From positions 1 to 6,067 of the forward strand of contig CAMYWI010000099.1 of NCBI GenBank assembly GCA_947302675.1: a DNA stretch of 6,067 nt. Reading direction: 5' to 3'. Under the pieces are notes generated by a model. The model was not told the origin of the DNA and did not search any database. It worked only from the letters and a program-made list of their open reading frames with translations. The position numbers and the translations under genes are program-made. The stretch's first letter is position 1. Each line of letters starts with the position of its first letter. The DNA is from an uncultured Selenomonadales bacterium (lineage in GTDB: Bacteria; Bacillota_C; Negativicutes; Selenomonadales; Selenomonadaceae). Shown here piece after piece: positions 1 through 4,866 of this stretch.

Positions 1-1697
1 TCTTCGACGCCAACGCGAGCGAGACCGGCGGCACGTGGGCTAATCTCGTCGACTACGCGGGCAATGAACAGCGCGTCGGTTTCACGCATACAAACGGCGG
101 CGTCCTCAACGCGAGCACTTCAGGTGATGACTTGGTCTTGAAGGGCAACTACGCCGAAAGCTCCTCCGACACGCAAAAGACTGGTCCTTCAACGCTTATC
201 AGCGGGAGCGGCGACGATACAATCCTCGCGGGCGCAACCGATTACGTAAGAGCGGGCGGCGGCGACAATCAAATCTACGTCACCGATTCAAATCTGCGCG
301 GGATTGAAGGCGCGACGATTTATCTTGGCGACAGCGGCAGGACGACAGTCCACAACTTCAACGAAGGTTACGATAATGGCGACGAAATTTTTGTGAACGA
401 CGTCTCGGCGGTTGACTTCACCTACGGCGACGACGGGCTTGTCATGCGCACGGGCAATTCGCAAATTACCTTCGACGGTCTTGAACCCGTCAATGATTTT
501 GTCACCTACGCCGACAATGCCGCCGCGCCTTACCAAATTAAAATCACTAATGGCAAGAACGAATACAACGCCGCGATTGCACAGGAAGGCTACGACATCG
601 GCATTAACGACGACAACGAGGCTAATGTTTTCTACGGCAACGGCACGGGCGGTAGCGGCTTGAACTTCAGCGAATACACCGGCGCGGTCGAAGTCAATCT
701 CAACGACGGCACGGGCAACTTGAACGGCTCCGCCGCGCAGATTTACAACATAAACAAAGTGCAAGCGGGCGAAGGCAACGCGACGCTCATCGGCAAGGAC
801 GCCACGAACAATACGCTGATTGCGGGTACGGGCAATACAAATATTCAATCGGGCACGGGCAACGACTTAATGGTCGGCAACACCTCCGAAGAGAAAGACG
901 GCTTTACGACCTTCAACTACAAGGAGGGCGACGGGCGCGACACAATCACCGGCTTTGACTTCATGAGCGACGCGAACGACTACACCGCCGATATTATCAG
1001 CTTGCCCGCAGAAAATATCGTCACGAACGTCATCATGGACGGCAACGATATTCTCATGTTCATTAACGAAAGTGCCAATGATTATCTGCGCTTGCAAGAC
1101 GCGGTTGGCAACGACTTCAAGATTAACGACCGCATTGCCAAAGTTGAGACGGTCGGCAACTTCGACAACCTCGCCGACTTCTACGTTGTCTCGCAGAAAA
1201 ATGCTACTATGAAAGTCGGCGCGAACATTGGCGACGCGCAAGTTTGGCTTGACGACCGCACGACTGGCGAACACGGCGTCATTTACAAGGGCGAGATTAA
1301 ATACCTCGACGCCTCTGCGGCAACGGGTAGCTCGACGCTCGTTGGCAACGATTTGGATAACGTCATTTACGGCGGCAAGGGTTCCAACAGCATTTGGGGC
1401 GGCTACGGCGCGAACAACGATACGCTTATCGGCGGCTCTGGTCAAAATACCTTCTTCTTCGGCTTGGAGAACGGTAGCGATACAATCACTTCGATTAAGT
1501 CTGGCGACGTTGTGTACTTGGCTAACGGCGTTGAACAAATTGCCTCGACGACTATAACTTCTGGCGGCACGAATATTGAGCTGACGGACGGCTCCTCGCT
1601 TGAAATTAAGGGCAACGCCGCGAACATTGAATATCGTCTCGCCGACGGTAACAAATTCACTGCCGACCATTCAACCGGAAAATGGAATAAAAAGTGA
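1..1697 (+). CDS. RTX-like calcium-binding repeat protein, C-terminal part (5' truncated by window)
   Basis: The reading frame is open from the left edge (first full codon at 3) to tandem stops TGA-TAA at 1695-1700, so about 564 residues are visible and the true start lies outside. A TTG at 132 is only an internal codon with no ribosome site. The protein is acidic and rich in Gly, Asp, Asn and Thr. It has scattered glycine-aspartate nonapeptide-type repeats: GSGDDTILAG near 204, GTGNDLMVG near 855, and a denser block at 1344-1460 containing GNDLDNVIYGG and NDTLIGGSGQN. Three stretches share a pattern of beta strand, G-x-G-x-DTI, then a hydrophobic turn (near 340-400, 906-963 and 1447-1521). 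Such repeats normally bind calcium in a parallel beta-roll and occur in proteins exported by type I secretion, whose signal is C-terminal and uncleaved. The spacing is degenerate, so some turns may not bind calcium. There is no enzymatic domain in the visible part; adhesin, S-layer-like or secreted protein all remain possible. No secretion genes are adjacent. Confidence 0.8.
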   Translation, partial: FDANASETGGTWANLVDYAGNEQRVGFTHTNGGVLNASTSGDDLVLKGNYAESSSDTQKTGPSTLISGSGDDTILAGATDYVRAGGGDNQIYVTDSNLRGIEGATIYLGDSGRTTVHNFNEGYDNGDEIFVNDVSAVDFTYGDDGLVMRTGNSQITFDGLEPVNDFVTYADNAAAPYQIKITNGKNEYNAAIAQEGYDIGINDDNEANVFYGNGTGGSGLNFSEYTGAVEVNLNDGTGNLNGSAAQIYNINKVQAGEGNATLIGKDATNNTLIAGTGNTNIQSGTGNDLMVGNTSEEKDGFTTFNYKEGDGRDTITGFDFMSDANDYTADIISLPAENIVTNVIMDGNDILMFINESANDYLRLQDAVGNDFKINDRIAKVETVGNFDNLADFYVVSQKNATMKVGANIGDAQVWLDDRTTGEHGVIYKGEIKYLDASAATGSSTLVGNDLDNVIYGGKGSNSIWGGYGANNDTLIGGSGQNTFFFGLENGSDTITSIKSGDVVYLANGVEQIASTTITSGGTNIELTDGSSLEIKGNAANIEYRLADGNKFTADHSTGKWNKK

Positions 1698-1723
1698 TAA
1701 ATGATTAGCGATTGCGTTTTAAG

Positions 1724-1757
1724 AAAAAATCCCGGCTTAACAACCGGGATTTTTTTT
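1724..1757. terminator. Bidirectional intrinsic terminator between convergent genes
   Basis: A perfect 7-bp GC-rich stem, ATCCCGG (1729-1735) with CCGGGAT (1744-1750), encloses an 8-base loop. It is flanked by an A run on the left and a T run (1750-1757) on the right, which further extend the stem. The T run serves the RTX gene ending at 1697. On the opposite strand the A run at 1724-1729 becomes a U tract, so the same structure can end the convergent MFS transcript that stops at 1820. The remaining bases, 1758-1819, hold nothing else I can support. Confidence 0.88.
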
Positions 1758-1819
1758 GACAAAACTTTGATAAAATATTTCGCAGTTGGCGTCGCCCGTG
1801 CGATATTTTTTAACGCAGT

Positions 1820-2974
1820 TTATTTTGGAGCGCGGCAGGAATAAATCATGAAGATCATACCGAAGAACGCCGCGATTGCGCCGCCCCAAAGTACCGACAC
1901 AACTCCAAGACCTTGCATTAAGAAACCGCCGATTATACTTCCGAGCACGATACCGACCGTTTCCGTCGCCACAATGTAAGCTTGCCCTGTCGTCTCGTAC
2001 TTTTTGCCGACGATTTCATCGACGTAATAGACACGCGCCGCCACCATTAAGCCGTAAGACACGATTTGCAAAATTTGTACAAGGTAAATCATTGTCACCG
2101 ACTGCGCCACGACGAACAGTGCCGCCTTCGCGAAGAAGAAAACGCCCGACGCCGTTAAGAAATATTTCGACGGCGTGTTGCCTTTGATTCGCGTGTACAA
2201 GAACAGGATTGGAATTTCGAGGAACGCCGCAATTCCCAACGCCATTCCTAAATGACTGCTGTCGCCGCCCACGTGCTCAATCGCGTAAATAAAATACGTC
2301 ATAACCATGTTGTGGAAGAGCATGACCAAGCACAAGCCGATTAACATTAAACGGAACGCGGGGAACTTCGACAGCTCAAGCGATTTGCTTTGCGTCGGCG
2401 AAGTTGAGTTTGAGGTCGAGCCTTTCAGCGTCGGCAGTGACAACAAAATTGCGAACAACGCCACGCCCAAAAGTCCGTAGCCGAGCGGGATTACAGACGT
2501 TCCGAACTTCGCCATTAAAAATCCCAAGACCATTGAGCAAACTGCAAAACTCATTGAGCCGCAACCGCGAGCTATTCCGTAGTTCACCGAGATTCCTTTG
2601 TTCTCATAAAAAAAGCTGAACGAATTTAAAATCGGTAGCATTGTGAACGTTAAGCAGTACATGCCGCCGAAAATTATCGCACGCAAGCCGCCGCTCTTTA
2701 TGAACAAAAGCGAGAAGGCTCCCAGCGTCAAGATTAACGTCAGCAGGAGCAAAAGTTTTCTGCCGTCGACTAAATTTCTGTCGACCAATCGCCCCGCAAA
2801 TTGTTGTAAGACGACCGCCAACAGGCAACTGACCGCGACTAATATCCCGATTGTTTGTGTCGAGACCTGCGCGGCGGCTAAGTAAGGCGTCACGAAATTT
2901 ATCGCGGGACACAACATCATCGTGTGCACGCCCAGCAATGCGCAGTATCTTATGTTTTCCCTCCGCTCGTCCAT
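1820..2974 (-). CDS. Major facilitator superfamily transporter (MFS_1-like)
   Basis: This 384-residue protein is dominated by hydrophobic segments consistent with about 12 transmembrane helices, the usual length for a compact MFS permease. The loop after the second helix carries the MFS motif A signature, here GRLVDRNLVDGRK at residues 61-73, with the conserved Gly, Asp and Arg. A hydrophilic Ser/Thr/Lys loop around residues 187-200 separates the two six-helix halves. Overall character (conserved ARGCGS segment near residue 135, long C-terminal helices) resembles the LacY/phenylpropionate-permease-like branch, but the substrate cannot be read from sequence. The start ATG at 2974 is supported by a GGAGG (complement of 2983-2987) placed 8 bases upstream. 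The gene stands alone, convergent with the RTX gene and divergent from the ATP synthase operon. It is probably unrelated to the latter in function. Confidence 0.9.
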   Translation of the reverse strand: MDERRENIRYCALLGVHTMMLCPAINFVTPYLAAAQVSTQTIGILVAVSCLLAVVLQQFAGRLVDRNLVDGRKLLLLLTLILTLGAFSLLFIKSGGLRAIIFGGMYCLTFTMLPILNSFSFFYENKGISVNYGIARGCGSMSFAVCSMVLGFLMAKFGTSVIPLGYGLLGVALFAILLSLPTLKGSTSNSTSPTQSKSLELSKFPAFRLMLIGLCLVMLFHNMVMTYFIYAIEHVGGDSSHLGMALGIAAFLEIPILFLYTRIKGNTPSKYFLTASGVFFFAKAALFVVAQSVTMIYLVQILQIVSYGLMVAARVYYVDEIVGKKYETTGQAYIVATETVGIVLGSIIGGFLMQGLGVVSVLWGGAIAAFFGMIFMIYSCRAPK

Positions 2975-3002
2975 TCAACTCGCCTCCGTAAAAATTTTTT
3001 TG

Positions 3003-3031
3003 AGTATATCGAACCGCCTGTCAAAAAGCAA
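3003..3031 (-). promoter_or_regulatory. Possible sigma-70-type promoter of the MFS gene
   Basis: On the - strand, TATACT (complement of 3003-3008, 5 of 6 to the -10 consensus) lies 17 bases from TTGCTT (complement of 3026-3031), a weak -35. Transcription would start near 2996, leaving a short leader with the GGAGG ribosome site. The rest of the 84-bp divergent gap is AT-rich. I found no equally convincing promoter pointing toward atpI, although the operon's promoter is expected here. Confidence 0.35.
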
Positions 3032-3058
3032 TAAAAATTTCCGCTTGTGAAAGGGAAA

Positions 3059-3460
3059 ATGCCTGTGGCGTCGAAGTTTTCAATCATGAAACAGGTACTT
3101 GGCATTTTTGCCCAAAATTGGAAAATCTTTCTGGCAGTCACGGCAGTTTTATCGTTGCAGTTAATTTCGGCGGGACAGCTCAATTTATGCGGAGCGGTTT
3201 TGATTGGTGCGCTGTTAAATTTTTTTTATTTCTTGTCGACAGCCGCCCGCCTCGAAGCCGCCGCGAACTCGCCCGCCGCGCAGGCTAAAAAAATTATGCT
3301 AATCGGATTGCTCTTGCGGCTCGGAATGATTTTCGCGGTTTTGGCGGTCGCCGTCCACATTTCAACAAATCTTTTCTTGGCGACGGCAGTCTGTTTCGGC
3401 GTGTTTTATCTCGCCACGCTCTTTGTCTTGGCTCGCTCCGAACTCAAGAGAAAATTTTGA
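3059..3460 (+). CDS. atpI: ATP synthase subunit I (AtpI)
   Basis: A 133-residue hydrophobic protein with about four predicted membrane segments, directly upstream of atpB, which is the standard position of the small accessory subunit AtpI. In other bacteria AtpI assists c-ring assembly or magnesium/ion handling and is not part of the finished rotary machine. The family is poorly conserved, so identity rests on size, topology and position. The ATG at 3059 has AAAGGG at 3050-3055, though the spacer is short (3 bases). An in-frame GTG at 3047 would add four residues but lacks a ribosome site, and an ATG at 3086 is also in frame. The gene ends 113 bp before atpB. Confidence 0.8.
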   Translation: MPVASKFSIMKQVLGIFAQNWKIFLAVTAVLSLQLISAGQLNLCGAVLIGALLNFFYFLSTAARLEAAANSPAAQAKKIMLIGLLLRLGMIFAVLAVAVHISTNLFLATAVCFGVFYLATLFVLARSELKRKF

Positions 3461-3573
3461 CTAGGAGACTTTTGTCACAGCTAAAAAAATCTGCGCGGGT
3501 TATTCTTGGCGCATGAAATAAAGGGGGTGAAAATCCCGATGCCGAAAAATTTTTTTGCAAAGGAGGTGAATGT
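3461..3573 (+). other. atpI-atpB intergenic leader
   Basis: This 113-bp gap holds two Shine-Dalgarno-like sequences. The strong one, AAAGGAGGTGA at 3559-3569, is a near-perfect anti-16S match placed 4 bases before the atpB ATG at 3574. The other, AAGGGGGTGA at 3521-3530, precedes an unrelated ATG at 3539. A weak hairpin can form from GCAT (3511-3514) with ATGC (3539-3542), outside GGG/CCC, over the upstream site. I see no convincing promoter or terminator. Confidence 0.5.
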
Positions 3574-3604
3574 ATGCACGACATTGGTGTCCGCGAGACG
3601 GTAA
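3539..3604 (+). CDS. Possible 21-codon leader ORF overlapping the atpB start
   Basis: An ATG at 3539 with a good ribosome-binding sequence (AAGGGGGTGA, 3521-3530, spacing 8) opens a 21-codon frame. It runs through the atpB ribosome site and start codon in a different frame and stops with TAA at 3602-3604. If translated, ribosomes would traverse the atpB initiation region and could couple or modulate atpB translation. The peptide (MPKNFFAKEVNV...) resembles no family I know. Chance is a fair alternative, since the TTTTTTT and SD-rich leader gives an open frame easily. Confidence 0.2.
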   Translation: MPKNFFAKEVNVCTTLVSARR

Positions 3605-4248
3605 ATTTTCTGGGCTTGACGTTCAACATCGAGACGCTAAAGATGACGTGGCTGGCAATGGGCATTGTGATTTTGGTCGCGTGTCTCGCCACGCGCAACT
3701 TGAAAGTCGTCCCGCAAGGCTGGCAAAACTTTGTCGAAATGATAATCCTGTGGCTCCACGACCAGATTGATGCAATGATGGGCAGACGCGGCAGAATGCT
3801 TGCGCCGTTTATCGTGGGGCTGTTCATGTTTTTGCTGGCGAGTAACTTAATCGGACTGGTGCCGCTCATGGCGTCGCCGACAAACGATTTAAACACGACG
3901 CTTGGACTTGCGCTCCTCGTCGTGACGATTGTCCACTGCTTGGGCTTGTACTTTAAGGGCGGTCATTACATCGCGCACTTTTTCCAACCCACGCCGGTTT
4001 TCGTCGTCATCAACATGATTGAGGAAATCGCCAAGCCGATAACGCTTGCCTTCCGTCTATTCGGAAACATTCTCGCGGGCGAAATTCTAATTATCGTCCT
4101 GCTAAAGCTCATGCCGATTTGGATGCCGATACCGAGTGTTTGTTGGCTGGCGTTCAGTATTTTCATTAGCTGTGTGCAGGCGGTCATTTTCACAATGCTC
4201 AGCATGGCGTATCTTGCCAACGCGGTTAAGGAAGACCATGCGGAGTGA
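3574..4248 (+). CDS. atpB: F0F1 ATP synthase subunit a
   Basis: Subunit a of the membrane F0 sector provides the two ion half-channels and the essential arginine that faces the rotating c-ring. The 224-residue product shows five to six hydrophobic helices and the hallmark FRLFGNILAG segment, whose arginine is residue 161. The polar motif PTNDLNTT (about residues 102-109) and the EEIAKP stretch (about 150-155) are also typical of the family. The ATG at 3574 follows a near-perfect Shine-Dalgarno. Length is normal for Firmicutes. The oddity is at the 3' end: codons 198-224 and the stop (4167-4248) appear a second time at 4441-4522, with only silent changes and a different stop codon. The current C-terminus may therefore be a replacement copy supplied at a mobile-element insertion. 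The gap to atpE is 323 bp, unusually long for this operon. Confidence 0.97.
   Translation: MHDIGVRETVNFLGLTFNIETLKMTWLAMGIVILVACLATRNLKVVPQGWQNFVEMIILWLHDQIDAMMGRRGRMLAPFIVGLFMFLLASNLIGLVPLMASPTNDLNTTLGLALLVVTIVHCLGLYFKGGHYIAHFFQPTPVFVVINMIEEIAKPITLAFRLFGNILAGEILIIVLLKLMPIWMPIPSVCWLAFSIFISCVQAVIFTMLSMAYLANAVKEDHAE
4167..4248 (+). repeat. atpB 3'-end repeat, left (in-frame) copy
   Basis: These 82 bp encode residues 198-224 of AtpB plus stop TGA and are aligned gap-free with 4441-4522. The differences are the third base of Ile198 (T/C), the third base of Ile205 (T/C), the third base of Phe206 (C/T), the third base of His222 (T/C), and the stop codon TGA against TAG. All are silent. The similarity ends abruptly after the stop codon. 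Confidence 0.95.
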
Positions 4249-4257
4249 AATTAAGTC

Positions 4258-4280
4258 TATAGTGGAAGACGACCACTCTA
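4258..4280 (+). repeat. Inverted repeat at the left of the insert
   Basis: AGTGG (4261-4265) pairs with CCACT (4273-4277) around a 7-base loop. After one mismatch, TA (4258-4259) pairs with TA (4279-4280). It lies just downstream of the in-frame atpB stop. It could be the sub-terminal hairpin of an IS200/IS605 left end, which would place the IS-derived part at about 4250-4440. No cleavage-site motif next to it is obvious. Confidence 0.4.
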
Positions 4281-4284
4281 AAAA

Positions 4285-4401
4285 ATGTATGCACGAATTG
4301 TGCTTGAAAACTTAAAAGTAAGCGGAGACCTTCGGGCGACCGTGTATGGGCGACTTGGACTCGCCTTTGAGAATAAGGCTATCCTTCGGGAGGAAACTTA
4401 A
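4285..4401 (+). pseudogene. 38-codon ORF, possible remnant of a TnpB C-terminus
   Basis: An ATG at 4285 opens 38 codons ending with TAA at 4399-4401, with a TAA stop just upstream in frame (4279-4281). The product ends ...AILREET. In IS200/IS605 elements the tnpB stop usually lies a few tens of bases before the right end, and TnpB proteins often finish with a short basic/acidic (K/R)xE-type tail. Here the stop is 39 bp from the putative right end, which fits. None of the RuvC or zinc-finger residues remain in this piece, and there is no ribosome site. It may equally be noncoding DNA that forms the guide-RNA scaffold. I do not claim a function. Confidence 0.3.
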
Positions 4402-4460
4402 ACCGCAAACTTCTCATAAATCTCTTTGCGAGAAGTTCAACAGCTGTGTGCAGGCGGTCA
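4321..4460 (+). ncRNA. Possible TnpB-type guide (omega/reRNA) RNA scaffold with guide in the atpB tail
   Basis: Several short stems follow one another. GGCGA (4350-4354) pairs with TCGCC (4361-4365). TCC-TTCG-GGA (4382-4391) is a UUCG-capped hairpin. AACTTCTC (4408-4415) pairs with GAGAAGTT (4430-4437), and then comes TTCAA. In TnpB systems the guide RNA ends with such a right-end hairpin plus TTCAA, followed by 16-20 bases of flanking DNA as guide. Here those bases would be CAGCTGTGTGCAGGCGGTCA, i.e. atpB itself. No tnpB is present in the window, so any activity would need a protein encoded elsewhere. Class assignment is by structural analogy only. Confidence 0.35.
4408..4440 (+). repeat. 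Terminal stem-loop and TTCAA at the putative element right end
   Basis: A perfect 8-bp inverted repeat (4408-4415 and 4430-4437) has a 14-base loop. An alternative shorter stem uses TCTC (4421-4424) and GAGA (4430-4433), leaving a 7-base AGTTCAA tail. The end resembles the ISDra2-type arrangement of hairpin, A/G-rich linker, TTCAA. No T run follows, so it is not an intrinsic terminator. Confidence 0.55.
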
Positions 4461-4522
4461 TCTTTACAATGCTCAGCATGGCGTATCTTGCCAACGCGGT
4501 TAAGGAAGACCACGCGGAGTAG
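4441..4522 (+). pseudogene. atpB: Orphan duplicate of the atpB 3' end
   Basis: This displaced copy matches the last 82 bp of atpB at 76 of 82 positions without gaps and would encode the same residues (Ser199 to Glu224) ending in TAG. It has no start codon or upstream gene body of its own, so it should be untranslated unless the intervening 274 bp are removed. Because every sense-codon difference from the in-frame copy is silent, both copies evolved as coding sequence until recently. They therefore probably come from two different functional atpB alleles rather than from old local duplication and drift. The 49 bp after it, which contain the atpE ribosome site, look like the original atpB-atpE spacer. 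Confidence 0.92.
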
Positions 4523-4554
4523 GGAATAGTTGATTATGAACTTTTTTATAACTT

Positions 4555-4562
4555 AAGGAGGA
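4555..4562 (+). promoter_or_regulatory. atpE ribosome-binding site
   Basis: AAGGAGGA lies 9 bases before the atpE ATG at 4572. The strength of this site fits the need for many c subunits per complex. It is downstream of the insert and duplicated tail and appears undamaged. Confidence 0.85.
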
Positions 4563-4571
4563 AAATTTAAA

Positions 4572-4820
4572 ATGGAACATGCAATTATGGTAGCGGCGGC
4601 ACTTTTGGGCGCAGGTATTACAATGGGTCTCGCGGCAATCGGCGCGGGCGTCGGTGACGGCTTGGTTACGAGCAAATTCATTGACGGCATCACTCGCCAA
4701 CCCGAAGCGAAGAATACGCTCTTCACGAACACGCTTATCTCCGTCGGCTTAATCGAGGCTATGGCGATTATCGCTACCGTCGTCGCGCTCATCATGCTTT
4801 ACGCCAACCCGCTTCTCTAA
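4572..4820 (+). CDS. atpE: F0F1 ATP synthase subunit c
   Basis: Subunit c forms the rotating ring of F0. The 82-residue hairpin has helix 1 with the glycine-rich GAGITMGLAAIGAGVGDG stretch (13-30), the polar loop RQPE (42-45), and helix 2 carrying the ion-binding carboxylate Glu62 in GLIEAMAII. Sodium-type rings have Glu-Ser-Thr at this place and a Tyr three residues further on. Here the residues are Glu62-Ala63-Met64 and Ile67, which argues for proton coupling. At the position of the sodium-ligand Gln of Ilyobacter-type rings this protein has Asp29, so a second acidic side chain could sit near the site. The start ATG has an excellent ribosome site. The C-terminal LYANPLL is common in Firmicute c subunits. 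Confidence 0.97.
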   Translation: MEHAIMVAAALLGAGITMGLAAIGAGVGDGLVTSKFIDGITRQPEAKNTLFTNTLISVGLIEAMAIIATVVALIMLYANPLL

Positions 4821-4846
4821 TGCGTAGTGCGCAATGCGTAATGCGT
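4819..4846 (+). repeat. Tandem heptamer repeat between atpE and atpF
   Basis: Four 7-base units follow directly: AATGCGT, AGTGCGC, AATGCGT, AATGCGT. The first unit begins inside the atpE stop codon (TAA, 4818-4820). The array then continues as AATTAAAGAGGTGA, which contains the atpF ribosome site. Such short phased repeats arise by slippage and may vary in number between strains. Confidence 0.8.
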
Positions 4847-4860
4847 AATTAAAGAGGTGA
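4840..4860 (+). repeat. 21-bp repeat shared with the atpH/atpA junction, copy 1
   Basis: This stretch matches 5901-5921 at 20 of 21 positions (T/C at base 7). Here it is noncoding, joining the last heptamer to the atpF ribosome site AAAGAGGTGA. At the other copy it encodes the last residues and stop of AtpH and carries the atpA ribosome site. Confidence 0.75.
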
Positions 4861-4866
4861 TTTGTT

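Larger units (their letters stand above)
4167..4440 (+). mobile_element. Putative non-autonomous IS200/IS605-type element inside atpB, including a replacement gene tail
   Basis: The proposed unit is 274 bp. Its right boundary is a stem-loop followed by TTCAA at 4436-4440, closely matching the known layout of IS200/IS605 right ends, where TnpA cuts after TTCAA or TCAA. The base after it, 4441, is where the displaced atpB tail begins. The proposed left boundary follows TTCAT at 4162-4166, in the position of the short target/TAM motif that these elements insert behind without target duplication. Joining 4166 to 4441 gives TTC-ATC-AGC and restores an intact atpB encoding the same protein. Positions 4249-4440 are hairpin-rich and unlike the flanking genes. 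No tnpA and no full tnpB are present, so it could move only in trans. An alternative is that only about 4250-4440 is IS-derived and the left copy of the tail came from a later repair event. Family assignment is by layout only. Confidence 0.5.

Noticed and set aside
288..1670. Long open frames on the - strand opposite the RTX gene (288-848 and 867-1670)
   Set aside because: They are shadows produced by the Gly/Asp/Asn-rich codon use of the sense gene. They lack ribosome sites and have low-complexity products unlike any family.
1756..1781. TTGACA at 1756-1761 followed by AT-rich sequence resembling a + strand promoter
   Set aside because: No -10 element lies at 16-18 bases. It overlaps the terminator T run and would read only antisense into the MFS gene.
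3000..3037. TTGAGT (3000-3005) and an AATAAAAAT stretch as the promoter of the atp operon
   Set aside because: The spacing (about 26 bases) is too long for a sigma-70 promoter, and no better pair was found on the + strand.
3444..3896. - strand frames opposite atpB, atpE, atpF and atpH
   Set aside because: They are shadows of well-identified ATP synthase genes, with no ribosome sites or recognisable products.
4408..4440. Stem-loop 4408-4437 as a transcription terminator between atpB and atpE
   Set aside because: The stem is AT-rich and is followed by CAACAGCT rather than a T run. Termination here would also silence essential downstream subunits.
4249..4440. Group II intron or hammerhead ribozyme
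   Set aside because: I found no domain V-like hairpin and no CTGATGA/GAAA hammerhead core in the segment.
4167..4522. A plain transposon target-site duplication explaining the repeated atpB tail
   Set aside because: Target duplications are identical at birth and usually under about 15 bp. Here 82 bp differ at 6 positions, all silent, and IS200/IS605 elements make no target duplication.
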